Assembly: GCA_023439545.1 (NCBI GenBank)
Contig: JAEXNT010000039.1
Coordinates: 1-40,868 of the forward strand
From: Bacillota bacterium
GTDB lineage: Bacteria; Bacillota; Clostridia; Acetivibrionales; DTU013
Reading direction: 5' to 3'
DNA: 40,868 bases
Shown: piece by piece, positions 6,099 through 13,470 of the stretch
Layout: the number at the start of each line of letters is the position of its first letter
How positions within the stretch are numbered: the first letter of the stretch is position 1
The notes under the pieces: model-generated
Seen by the model: the letters and a program-made list of their open reading frames with translations, nothing else
Databases searched by the model: none
What the model was told of the DNA's origin: nothing
Position numbers and translations under genes: made by a program

Positions 6099-6148
6099 GT
6101 TTCCTTGTTTTATATAACATGGTTTCCTTGTTATAAATAACAAGAAAC
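6099..6148. promoter_or_regulatory. Operator array before the XRE regulator
   Basis: GTTTCCTTGTT occurs at 6099-6109 and 6122-6132, a 23-base step of about two helical turns. An inverted partner AACAAGAAAC lies at 6139-6148, one base short of a perfect mirror. The array lies 54 bases before the regulator start at 6202, and this layout suits cooperative binding and self-control. Confidence 0.5.
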
Positions 6149-6201
6149 GCCTTTTATCAATCACAATTCCTGCTTGTTAAAATCAGAATGGAGGTGATCA
6201 G

Positions 6202-6522
6202 ATGGAAAATTTGAAAAAGTTGCGGGAAAAAGCAGGCTTAAGTCAACAAAAACTGGCACAACAGCTTGGATTGGCACAACAAAGCATTCACAGCTATGAG
6301 AATAATGTTTACGAACCCGATATCGCCACGCTCAAGCAGCTTTCAGCGTTTTTTAATACTTCGGTGGACTATCTGATCGGAAATACTGATGTCCGGAACA
6401 AGATTGAAAAGACTGACAGATATGAATTAAACGCAGAGGAAGCCGAAATGATTAATAAGTACAGATCTCTACCGCAAAAGGACCGTAAAACTCTGCACAT
6501 GGTATTGGATAGTCTTCTCTGA
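6202..6522 (+). CDS. XRE-family transcriptional regulator
   Basis: This 106-residue protein has an N-terminal HTH_3 domain at residues 4-60: LKKLREKAGLSQQKLAQQLG, QQSIHSYENN, YEPDIATLKQLSAFFNTSVDYLIG. The short helical tail (about 75-106, AEEAEMINKYRSLPQKDR) is common in phage-repressor-like proteins of this size. The start follows GGAGGTGATC. Repeated sites at 6099-6148 suggest autoregulation. It lies between the small membrane-protein unit and the ECF sigma gene, and may be a repressor for this accessory island. Confidence 0.88.
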   Translation: MENLKKLREKAGLSQQKLAQQLGLAQQSIHSYENNVYEPDIATLKQLSAFFNTSVDYLIGNTDVRNKIEKTDRYELNAEEAEMINKYRSLPQKDRKTLHMVLDSLL

Positions 6523-6657
6523 GCGTTAATGTTTGAATAAACAGCAAATAAGAGCTGTAACGGGTAAGCGAAGTAAAGTTCGGTTTTATTTTACCAACAA
6601 AGTTCAGAAAGCAGAACAAATCGAGAATTATCCAGGATATTATAAGGGGGTCACCGG

Positions 6658-7236
6658 TTGATAATATTATTTGCTGCTATTGCAGGGCTTGATGATGATT
6701 ATGATAGAGCTTTCATACTGGACTTATATAAAAATTATTACGGCCTTGCGAGAAAAACTGTTTTTAACATAACACACCAAACCGATGATATTGAGGATCT
6801 AATAAACGATAGCTTTATTAAGCTTATTGATAGAATCTCTTTAATTAGAACACTTGACTGTTGCAAAATGACCGCTTATGTTGTCTCTACTATCAGAAGC
6901 GTTGCTATAAACTATATAAAGCATAAAAAGGTTGAACATAAGCACTTGTATTATAGTGAGTATTCTGATATGACAAACGACCCTTTCATTTTTGAGGATG
7001 ATTCAGAAGCCAGGCTTATTCGCCGGGAAGAAATGGATTTGTTAAGAGATGGCATATCTATGCTTCTGGAAAAAGAAAAAGATTTACTTTACTTCAAATA
7101 CATACTCGAGATGAAAGATAATGATATAGCTGAAATCCTTGGAATAGCTCCTAACAGTGTTCGCCAATATCTGACAAGAGCCCGGCGGAATGCAAAAAAG
7201 CTCATGGAAAAGGAGACAAGTAATCATGCCAAGTAA
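6658..7236 (+). CDS. ECF-type RNA polymerase sigma factor
   Basis: This 192-residue protein starts at TTG 6658, 7 bases after AAGGGGG. Region 2 lies at about 15-85 (DLYKNYYGLARKTVFNITH, DDIEDLINDSFIKLI, then Y.VSTIRSVAINYIKHKK). Region 4 lies at about 130-185 (LLEKEKDLLYFKYI, then DNDIAEILGIAPNSVRQYLT, RARRNAKKLM). It overlaps the next gene, a membrane protein with anti-sigma layout, by 11 bases. Three copies of a shared promoter motif in the window (2850, 5982 minus, 8012) are its likely targets, one of them leading into the TcdR-like sigma gene. No copy was seen just before its own gene. Confidence 0.85.
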   Translation: MIILFAAIAGLDDDYDRAFILDLYKNYYGLARKTVFNITHQTDDIEDLINDSFIKLIDRISLIRTLDCCKMTAYVVSTIRSVAINYIKHKKVEHKHLYYSEYSDMTNDPFIFEDDSEARLIRREEMDLLRDGISMLLEKEKDLLYFKYILEMKDNDIAEILGIAPNSVRQYLTRARRNAKKLMEKETSNHAK

Positions 7237-7996
7237 TAACCGCGATGAAATTAAAATACTCTATGACGCATATGAAGACGGAATGTTTCGCCTTGTAATG
7301 AATAACATTGCAGAAAAAGAAGGCAAGATGCTATTTGATGAAAATGAATTGCTAAAAAGTGACCCTGAATCTATTCCTTCACAGGAAGATATAAAAAGAT
7401 TTTCACAATTACTTGATTCCCACTTGAAGAAAGCAAAACGGGGGCACAATACTCTGCACTTTTCAAAAATGATCAACAGAGCCGCTGTAGCAGCACTGGC
7501 AATTATAATCATATTTTCTACCGCAATGGTTACCGTGCAGGCATTTCGTATTCAAGTGCTGAACTTTTTGATCAACATCGAATCAAAATATACTTCTTAC
7601 CAGTTATCGGACAACGATGAAAATAATAAGAATAAAGCGGGACTCACTGTCAACTGGACCAATGCATATGCGCCGACTTATATACCGGAGGATTATGAGG
7701 TAACCAGTATTTCTTCTTCTGATTCTTTAAAAAAGATAATATTTACTAATATAAAAGATAAAGCGTTGTATATTGTATACTGTGAATACAGTTCCTCCAG
7801 CAGCATAGCTGTTGATACTGAAAATGCTTCCTTGGTGAAAAAAGTTAAAATTAATGGCGAGGATGCTACCCTTTCTGTAAAAGATACCATAGTAACAGTT
7901 GCATGGATAATTGATGAGCATTTATTTACCATACAAGGCAGCTTAAGCACCGATGAGGCTGTCAGATTTGCAGAAAGTGTAAAATTTAACAAATAA
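7226..7996 (+). CDS. Membrane anti-sigma-like protein with DUF4367-type domain
   Basis: This 256-residue protein starts at ATG 7226, preceded by AAAGGAGACA; an in-frame ATG at 7190 lies inside the sigma gene. Residues 1-80 are cytoplasmic and polar, where an anti-sigma would bind its sigma. Residues about 86-108 form one membrane helix (AAVAALAIIIIFSTAMVTVQAF region). The outer C-terminal domain ends with VKINGEDATLSVKD, TVAWIIDEHLFTIQG and AVRFAESVKF, the pattern of the DUF4367 domain often attached to regulators of ECF sigma factors. The 11-bp overlap with the sigma gene supports a sigma/anti-sigma pair. The signal it senses is unknown. Confidence 0.8.
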   Translation: MPSNNRDEIKILYDAYEDGMFRLVMNNIAEKEGKMLFDENELLKSDPESIPSQEDIKRFSQLLDSHLKKAKRGHNTLHFSKMINRAAVAALAIIIIFSTAMVTVQAFRIQVLNFLINIESKYTSYQLSDNDENNKNKAGLTVNWTNAYAPTYIPEDYEVTSISSSDSLKKIIFTNIKDKALYIVYCEYSSSSSIAVDTENASLVKKVKINGEDATLSVKDTIVTVAWIIDEHLFTIQGSLSTDEAVRFAESVKFNK

Positions 7997-8011
7997 ATTT
8001 TATATTATATG

Positions 8012-8038
8012 TTGCAAAAAGCCTCCTGGATTGTCTTT
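8012..8038 (+). promoter_or_regulatory. ECF-type promoter B (TTGCAA-N15-GTCTTT)
   Basis: TTGCAA at 8012-8017 and GTCTTT at 8033-8038 are 15 bases apart. The copy shares ATGTTGCAAA and TTGTCTT with promoter A at 2850. Its start point would fall just before the ribosome site AAGGAGG at 8053-8059 of the secreted-protein gene. Lying right after the sigma/anti-sigma operon, it is the best candidate for a direct target. Confidence 0.65.
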
Positions 8039-8065
8039 ACTTATAAATAACAAAGGAGGTTTTTT

Positions 8066-8500
8066 ATGAAAAGAGTTATAAGTACAGGTCTGTTAGTTTT
8101 TATGGTAATGCTTTGTGTTTTACCCGTTTATGCATCAGGTGTCGAAATCGCAAGTACTAAAAGCGGAATTATGTCACCCGAGTTCACCGCTATTTTATCT
8201 ATGAGCGCAGGTCTTAGTATAGACTCATCGGGAAAGGCAATGTGCGCAGGATCAGTCACCCCATCAAGCGATACATATACCGCGGATATGACTGTATCGC
8301 TGGAGAAATCCACAAGTAATGGGTGGTCAGCAATAAAGTCATGGTCCGGCTCTGGTGCTGGTTATGTTGGTGTTGCCATAGAAGCCTATTATTACGTTGC
8401 CAGCGGCACATATAGAGTGTGTACAACAGTAAAAATCTATAATTCCTCCGGAACGCTGCTGGAAACAGAATCATTTTATTCAGCGGAAAGAAAATATTAG
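8066..8500 (+). CDS. Small secreted protein, probable ECF-regulon member
   Basis: This 144-residue protein has a clear signal peptide (MKRVISTGLLVFMVMLCVLPVYA, cut near residue 23-24) and an excellent ribosome site. The mature part is beta-rich, with two Cys residues that could form a disulfide (AMCAGSV and YRVCTTV). It carries the segments NGWSAIKSWSGSG and EAYYYVASGTYRV, which I associate with a family of small secreted firmicute proteins of unknown role (DUF6147-like). That family name is from memory and not certain. It stands alone downstream of the ECF operon with its own promoter. Confidence 0.75.
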   Translation: MKRVISTGLLVFMVMLCVLPVYASGVEIASTKSGIMSPEFTAILSMSAGLSIDSSGKAMCAGSVTPSSDTYTADMTVSLEKSTSNGWSAIKSWSGSGAGYVGVAIEAYYYVASGTYRVCTTVKIYNSSGTLLETESFYSAERKY

Positions 8501-8545
8501 GCTGCGTTTTCACGGATTTTAGGTGTTCATCTCATTAACAATCAT

Positions 8546-8756
8546 AACCACCCGTCAAACGGGTGGTTTGCCTACCCCTTATAAGGGGATGTTACCGGCC
8601 AGCGCCTAAAGACGCTGGCTTTCACATCTGTTCAAGTCACCGCTTCAGGGATACCACTCATGAGATCGACTACACTGATGTCGGTGTTGGTTTCCAGACC
8701 CCTAAAAAAGGGCATAAAAAAGCGGGGTTATCTTCGTTAGAAAATACTCCCGCTGA
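8546..8756. mobile_element. Palindrome-rich IS200/IS605-like non-autonomous element or end remnant
   Basis: Four hairpins in about 210 bases: AACCACCCGT/ACGGGTGGTT (8546-8568), CCCCTTATAAGGGG (8575-8588), GCCAGCG/CGCTGGC (8598-8619), and a longer one with AGCGGG/CCCGCT ends (8721-8756). Subterminal hairpins of this kind are the ends recognised by IS200/IS605 Y1 transposases, and the AACCACCCG/CGGGTGG hairpin recurs near such elements in clostridia. No transposase frame is present, so it is a relic or an element moved by an enzyme elsewhere. The last hairpin also works as a terminator on the minus strand, followed there by a T7 run. Confidence 0.45.
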
Positions 8757-8782
8757 TTTTTGGATATTTAGTTTATAGCCAG

Positions 8783-9928
8783 TTAGTTGTCCTTATTAAA
8801 AGATATTATCAGTTTTCCTTTATCCCATGAGATAAATCCACCGGCAGGCACAAGTTTATTATTCCTATCAACCACTATTTCACCACTTCTGAAGGCCGAG
8901 AGCATAAGCCCAATCAACGCTAAATTGATAATTGTAGCGGTATCTCCATCAGAAATGAGCGGTAAGGAAATCGACGCTGAGAATTGAAAGCCCAAATTCG
9001 CGATGACATAACCACACACCTGCATCCCGAATGTAAGTATGATGGACAATGAAACGAGCGTCCCCAAGATACTTTTTTGCCTGAAGCAAAGCATAAAGCC
9101 TTTAACAATAAAGTTAAGCAACACACCCACTATGACAATAAATGAAATCCATCCGATACTATAAATCAGGGATGTCAGGAAAAAATCAGTATAAGCACCT
9201 GGAAGTGAAAGCATCGAGTATTGCGCGGGCATTACCCCTTGCCCGAACATTTTTGAGCCGTCAAGCAGTGCTCTTACCAGCATATTGAGATACCCATAGC
9301 CTGTAGGATCAAGCGACGGATTAAACGTTGCTTGCAGCCTCTCCCAAGTGTTATTTGATATATTAGAAAGGGCCAGAAGCCCAAGAACAATACTTGGGAT
9401 GTAAGAGATCAAATAACCATATAGCCTTTTAACAGAAAACCATTTTTTATGAATTGCTACCGTAAGAATAATTAATCCAGATACAAGGGTAAGCAAGAGA
9501 CCGGACACCGTTGGAGCGAGTACAGCAAAAAAGCACAGTAAAAATAGAGCCATCTTGCAAAGGATTAAGCCCAGATACCTTTTGTTTCTTACGGCATAAA
9601 CAATCGCGGCAAAGGCCAGCGGGAACAACAGCGGCATGAATCCGGTATAAAAAGACCTGCCATTGAATCTCGGCGATAAAATCAAAGCAAACGTTGACAA
9701 TGCAAGGATGCAGACGTAGATTGTTTTCGGATATTTACCAATCAACGAAAAGTCAATAAAGTATGCGGCTACCAAAAGTCCCAAGCCCACAGCGGCGGAA
9801 AAGAGTGGTAAGTCTACATTGCCTAACACAAAAAACTTGATAGAGAGTCCAATGGATAGAATAATGGCCGTTAAAATAATCATGCTCCATTGTGGCTTCG
9901 GCCTGTGTGTCGGGTCATTATTACGCAC
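8783..9928 (-). CDS. FtsW/RodA/SpoVE-family membrane protein, probably 5'-truncated
   Basis: The 381-residue frame from GTG 9928 has about ten hydrophobic helices. The family signature near the C-terminus reads SLPLISDGDTATIINLALIG where active SEDS proteins have LPFISYGGSS..N, so key residues are degenerate. The N-terminus DPTHRPKPQWSMIILT looks like the join between a cytoplasmic permease-prefix domain and the first helix in longer clostridial relatives. Here the upstream part is missing. The start codon lies inside a 27-bp repeat of the rlmD 3' end (9915-9941) and has no ribosome site. I infer that the gene lost its 5' end when that repeat was created. It may be nonfunctional. Confidence 0.7.
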   Translation of the reverse strand: MRNNDPTHRPKPQWSMIILTAIILSIGLSIKFFVLGNVDLPLFSAAVGLGLLVAAYFIDFSLIGKYPKTIYVCILALSTFALILSPRFNGRSFYTGFMPLLFPLAFAAIVYAVRNKRYLGLILCKMALFLLCFFAVLAPTVSGLLLTLVSGLIILTVAIHKKWFSVKRLYGYLISYIPSIVLGLLALSNISNNTWERLQATFNPSLDPTGYGYLNMLVRALLDGSKMFGQGVMPAQYSMLSLPGAYTDFFLTSLIYSIGWISFIVIVGVLLNFIVKGFMLCFRQKSILGTLVSLSIILTFGMQVCGYVIANLGFQFSASISLPLISDGDTATIINLALIGLMLSAFRSGEIVVDRNNKLVPAGGFISWDKGKLIISFNKDN

Positions 9929-9960
9929 TCAACGTGCCTTGAACAGTCAAAAAAGATGCT
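9913..9960 (-). pseudogene. Fragment of an rlmD-like 3' end
   Basis: On the minus strand this reads FDCSRHVECVIMT, matching the C-terminus of the intact RlmD at 11705-13258 (TRHVECVIMMT). Similarity at the DNA level is confined to about 27 bases, so this is either an attachment-site copy or the last scrap of a duplicated gene. Confidence 0.6.
9915..9941. repeat. 27-bp direct repeat, copy 1 (possible att site)
   Basis: It is identical to 11734-11760 at 25 of 27 positions, with differences at repeat positions 8 and 20. The core is GCACTCAAC. It corresponds to the HVECVIM codons at the end of rlmD, a place where integrative elements of Gram-positive bacteria are known to insert. No integrase gene remains between the copies. 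Confidence 0.6.
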
Positions 9961-9984
9961 GCTTGAGCCGAGTACCCCCATGGT

Positions 9985-10300
9985 ATCCCCCTAGGCAGTA
10001 TGTTGTGTTTATCATATTTTCCACTCTTCCATTTTTCTCGCTAACAGGAACAAACCCAAACTTTTCGTACATTTTAACCGCTTTGTCGTTGCAAACGGCA
10101 ACCGCTAAAATAATCGGTGTACGATGAGTTTGCTGAAGTATCATTGCCCTGAGACTGCGGAGTGACCATCAATCTCCTGATTTCATAACGGTTTTCCACT
10201 TCGTTGTGACAAAACCGGATGCTTCCTACAAGCTCATCGTTTTCGAACTAAAGATAGGTGTTTCGGCACCTGTTTTTGCTAGATAATTCAAGTAAGTTGT
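9985..10300 (-). pseudogene. Decayed GNAT-family acetyltransferase
   Basis: Two frames together spell a GNAT protein. The first (about 10270-10160) reads NTYL-stop-FENDELVGSIRF, then ENRYEIRRLMVTPQSQG. The second (10144-9985) reads ILAVAVCNDKAVKMYEKFGF, then VPVSEKNGRVENMIN. The YEIRRLMV..QSQG and AVKMYEKFGF motifs are typical of beta4 and motif B of GNAT enzymes. A TAG stop, a frameshift and loss of the acetyl-CoA loop region between them show that the gene is dead. The N-terminus is missing. Confidence 0.65.
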
Positions 10301-10346
10301 AGGCAGATGGCATATCTCCACTGTAGTATTGTAAAATATTTAAATA

Positions 10347-11219
10347 TTAGAAAATCTCAGATAAACTGATCACCTCTTCACAATATTCTGTATACGGCCT
10401 GAGTTTATCGTAGTTTCTAGTAAAATTAAGTCTACCGTCGATTTGCTTGAGTAAAGTGTCCGTCGATAGTTCATTCATTTTTTTGCATATATATCTTGTA
10501 TCTAACTCAAGTATTTTACATGCTTCCAATGTTGGGCAGAAATTAATTGAATGAAAAATAATTTCCCTATCTGACTTTTTTATAACTGGTGCTTCCTCCT
10601 GAGTAATGCCAAACCGTTTAAGTAATAAACGATGCCCGGAACTAAGAATATCTTCAGTAATGAAATCAAAGGCACTTTTATTTTCACTAAACCAATTAAG
10701 CCTACGACATATCGAATCCTCATTTAGCTCTGATAATATTTTGTCATCAGCATTTCTTAATCTCTCAACGTCTCTCCTAACATCCTTGCGATATAAAACA
10801 GAGCATTCATCATTTAGTATTCCTTCATATGTACTAATTTTAGTTTCTGCTTTATTGAAAATGTCTTTACATGAAAGCTCTATTCGTTTTCTACCTTGCA
10901 ATACAGCTTCGTCAATTGAATATCCATAGGCAACATCTGTTATACCTGCCCATACTATCGCGGAAGCACACATAGGACATGGCTCATGGGTAGATACAAG
11001 AATGCACCCTGAGAGCTTTTTCCCTATTATTTTGCTTGCTTCTCTGATTGCATTCATCTCAGCATGTGATGTAGGGTCATTTTCAGTATCTTCTTTATCA
11101 TGCGATGAGACTATTATATTGCCGTCCTTAATTATTACTGAGCCAAATCCGTTATTTCCTTCTCGTAAGCTTATTTTTGCCTCTTCTATGGCAATCCTCA
11201 TAAACTGGTCAAGCTTCAC
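10347..11219 (-). CDS. Nucleoside/cytidine-type zinc deaminase with long C-terminal extension
   Basis: This is a 290-residue protein. Residues 1-150 form a CMP/dCMP-type deaminase domain: SHAEMNAIREASK supplies the zinc His and the proton-shuttling Glu, and EPCPMCASAIVWAG the two zinc Cys residues. It is closest to guanine deaminase/TadA-like enzymes. Residues about 155-290 are a helical extension that single-domain deaminases of 150-170 residues lack; I do not recognise it. The gene stands alone between two copies of the 27-bp rlmD repeat and may have been brought in by a mobile element. The substrate cannot be fixed from the sequence. Confidence 0.78.
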   Translation of the reverse strand: MKLDQFMRIAIEEAKISLREGNNGFGSVIIKDGNIIVSSHDKEDTENDPTSHAEMNAIREASKIIGKKLSGCILVSTHEPCPMCASAIVWAGITDVAYGYSIDEAVLQGRKRIELSCKDIFNKAETKISTYEGILNDECSVLYRKDVRRDVERLRNADDKILSELNEDSICRRLNWFSENKSAFDFITEDILSSGHRLLLKRFGITQEEAPVIKKSDREIIFHSINFCPTLEACKILELDTRYICKKMNELSTDTLLKQIDGRLNFTRNYDKLRPYTEYCEEVISLSEIF

Positions 11220-11704
11220 TTTTTACACCTCCTGCGTAAAACATTTAAAAATCATTAAAACATAGCACAAAACTTTCCAAAAGTCAAATGATTATTTATA
11301 CTCTTTCAAAAAAAAGACCTTCAAACCAAGGGGAAGATCTGACTATTCGGTGAACTATGGTATGGTTCATGATGAGCCAATGCAATGAAGACCCCACTTT
11401 AACTAAGTTTATTAAGTCCTGCAGTCATGACACCCTACAACTCGCCATCAACGATTTTTTTTGCTCGACACCAGAAAGACACTTTATTTTTGATCTCTAT
11501 ATAAAAACAAAGGCATCAAGATTTGCGGTCCTGATGCCTTTGAGTTTTCCTGTATGAAATTCACGTTTTGGAGGTCATATCCCTCCAACAGCCCTTTGTC
11601 ATCTATGAAAACGGCCAAAAAAACGGGTCAAAATCTGCACTTTTTCGCCTCAATTTTTGCCTTTTTTTTGCCCAAAAACTACTATATGTTGTGGTCAAAT
11701 CGTC
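11220..11704. other. 485-bp gap without a convincing gene
   Basis: The left part is the upstream region of the deaminase. GAACTATGGTATGGTTC around 11353 can form a hairpin. Short frames in the middle show no recognisable motif. The right part holds the rlmD terminator at 11503-11542. Confidence 0.5.
11503..11542 (-). terminator. Terminator downstream of rlmD
   Basis: CAAAGGCATCA (11508-11518) pairs with TGATGCCTTTG (11532-11542). On the minus strand the stem is followed by TTTTTATATAG, so it ends transcription coming from rlmD. Confidence 0.75.
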
Positions 11705-13258
11705 TTATTTATCCTTTTGACCACAATACGTCATCATTATCACGCACTCAACATGCCTTGTCCAAGGGAACATGTCCACTGGCTGGGCTTCAATGGTCCT
11801 GTAGCCGCGGCTGTCGAGGAATTTGAGGTCACGCGCCAATGTGGCGGGATTGCACGATACATAGACGATCCTTTCGGGCTGCATTTCGGCAAGCAGGGAA
11901 AGCAACGTTTCTTCACAGCCCTTTCTCGGCGGATCGAGTACGACGACATCGGCTCGGATGCCTTTGCTGTAAAGCCCGGGCACGATCTTTTCAGCCTCGC
12001 CGGCAATGAATTCCGTATTGTTTACCCCATTGAGCGCTGCATTCCTGCGCGCATCTTTTATAGCGGCTTCCACGACTTCGACTCCATAAACCTTGCGGGC
12101 TTTCTCCGAAAGGAAAAGAGAAATGGTCCCGATACCGCAGTATAAATCGAAAACTGTCTCTGCACCGGTGAGACCTGCATATTCAAGAGCTTTGGAATAA
12201 AGCGCCTCCGTTTGAACTGGGTTGACCTGGAAGAAGGAATGGGGCGAGATAATGAACTTGAATCTCCCGATTGTATCGGTGATGGTTTCGCTGCCGTATA
12301 GCAGTACGTTTTCGGACCCAAGTATGACATTGGTTTTTTCTTTGTTTATGTTCAGGTAGATGCTTTTTATGGCAGGCGAGCGAGTACCATGTACGGTATT
12401 GGCTTCGGCAGCATCCGCGGCATCTATAGCCGGTGTATCCGGTGTATCCGGTGTATCCGGTGTATCCGTTTTATTCTGCGTTTCCGGCGCATTTGATGTT
12501 TCCCTGCTCCACGCGGCATCCGGCATACTCTCCAACCCCTGCGTCAGGTCGGCGCCGTTCAGCCTTTTTACAAGCTCCTCCGCTGCGCCGTCCGGCAGTG
12601 CCCTGCCGTTGATGACAAGTACTACCATTACTTCGCCCGTGTGAAAGCCGACCCTCGTAACTATATGGCGTATCAAGCCTTTTCCCGTCGCTTCATTGTA
12701 AATTGAAATACCTTTATCCATAATAAACTGCCTGACGATTATTCGTATATTGTTGCTGACAGTATCCTGAATGCCGCACTCTTCCGAATCGATGACCTCA
12801 TGTGAGCGGGCGGCGTAAAAACCGGTAATGACATCGCTTCCCGAGACTGCTACCGGATATTGCGCCTTGTTCCTGTAATTTTTGGGATTACTCATTCCGG
12901 TGGCATCATGAACGACAACATCCTTCAGACCACCCAGGCGTTCAAGATCATCCCTAACCAGCTTCGTCTTGAAGGCAAGCTGCGCGCCGTAATCCATATG
13001 CTGCAGACTGCAGCCGCCGCAGCGCTTATATTCGCTGCAGAAGGGCGTTACTCTGGCAGGCGAGGGATTAAGTATGGAAATGAGCTTCCCGACGGCATAT
13101 GTCTTATTTAATTTGATTATCCTGATCTCCGCGCGTTCGCCTTCTATAACGCCGTCGGTGAAAACGGCAAGGCCGTTGATCCTGCCCACACCCTGCCCTT
13201 CGTGCGTCATTCCGGTTATATCGATCTCATAATTTTTGTTTTTTTCAACGATTGACAT
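11705..13258 (-). CDS. rlmD: 23S rRNA (uracil-C5)-methyltransferase RlmD/RumA type
   Basis: This 517-residue protein methylates a uracil in 23S rRNA using S-adenosylmethionine. An N-terminal TRAM domain (about 1-60, ITGMTHEGQGVGRING) is followed by iron-sulfur cysteines C74, C80 and C83 (FCSEYKRCGGC) plus a fourth in SEECGIQD. The methyltransferase part has DLYCGIGTISLFLS, VVLDPPRKGCEETLL and the catalytic VSCNPATLARD (about C469). The family is usually near 450 residues. The excess is mostly an acidic Ala/Asp/Thr/Pro insertion at about 250-290, including a 9-bp repeat tract. RlmD and RlmCD paralogues cannot be told apart here. The last codons are one copy of a 27-bp direct repeat. Confidence 0.9.
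   Translation of the reverse strand: MSIVEKNKNYEIDITGMTHEGQGVGRINGLAVFTDGVIEGERAEIRIIKLNKTYAVGKLISILNPSPARVTPFCSEYKRCGGCSLQHMDYGAQLAFKTKLVRDDLERLGGLKDVVVHDATGMSNPKNYRNKAQYPVAVSGSDVITGFYAARSHEVIDSEECGIQDTVSNNIRIIVRQFIMDKGISIYNEATGKGLIRHIVTRVGFHTGEVMVVLVINGRALPDGAAEELVKRLNGADLTQGLESMPDAAWSRETSNAPETQNKTDTPDTPDTPDTPAIDAADAAEANTVHGTRSPAIKSIYLNINKEKTNVILGSENVLLYGSETITDTIGRFKFIISPHSFFQVNPVQTEALYSKALEYAGLTGAETVFDLYCGIGTISLFLSEKARKVYGVEVVEAAIKDARRNAALNGVNNTEFIAGEAEKIVPGLYSKGIRADVVVLDPPRKGCEETLLSLLAEMQPERIVYVSCNPATLARDLKFLDSRGYRTIEAQPVDMFPWTRHVECVIMMTYCGQKDK
11734..11760. repeat. 27-bp direct repeat, copy 2 (rlmD 3' end)
   Basis: This lies inside the last codons of the intact rlmD and matches 9915-9941 at 25 of 27 positions. 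The flanks do not match, as expected for an att core rather than a gene duplication. The segment between the copies holds the deaminase and the dead GNAT gene. Confidence 0.6.
12431..12466. repeat. Four tandem 9-bp repeats inside rlmD
   Basis: The unit CGGTGTATC is present four times without change. On the coding strand it encodes TDTPDTPDTPDTP, a flexible acidic stretch. Each unit is in frame, so copy-number change would alter length without breaking the protein. Confidence 0.9.
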
Positions 13259-13331
13259 TTGAGTACCCGCCTAACGTTCATTAATTGATTTATTAAATAT
13301 AAGTGTATCGCAATAATCATTACCCGGGCAA

Positions 13332-13361
13332 TAAAAAAAATTGCCCCAGATACCAGGGGCA
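13332..13361 (-). terminator. Terminator downstream of the chemoreceptor gene
   Basis: TGCCCC (13342-13347) pairs with GGGGCA (13356-13361). On the minus strand the stem is followed by ATTTTTTTTAT. Confidence 0.85.
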
Positions 13362-13470
13362 GCATAATATATCAGATAGAATCAGTATGCCATATGGTTA
13401 TTGTTCCATATTCAACCAATTCTATTCATTCTCCGGGAAATTTGCACCGTTTGAAGAGGAAATTTGCAAT

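Noticed and set aside
5964..6164. Minus-strand frame of 66 codons upstream of the small basic gene
   Set aside because: It covers the operator array and the ECF-type promoter and shows no protein-like motif or ribosome site.
12360..12644. Plus-strand frame with a GVSGVSGVS repeat
   Set aside because: It is the antisense reading of the 9-bp repeat tract inside rlmD.
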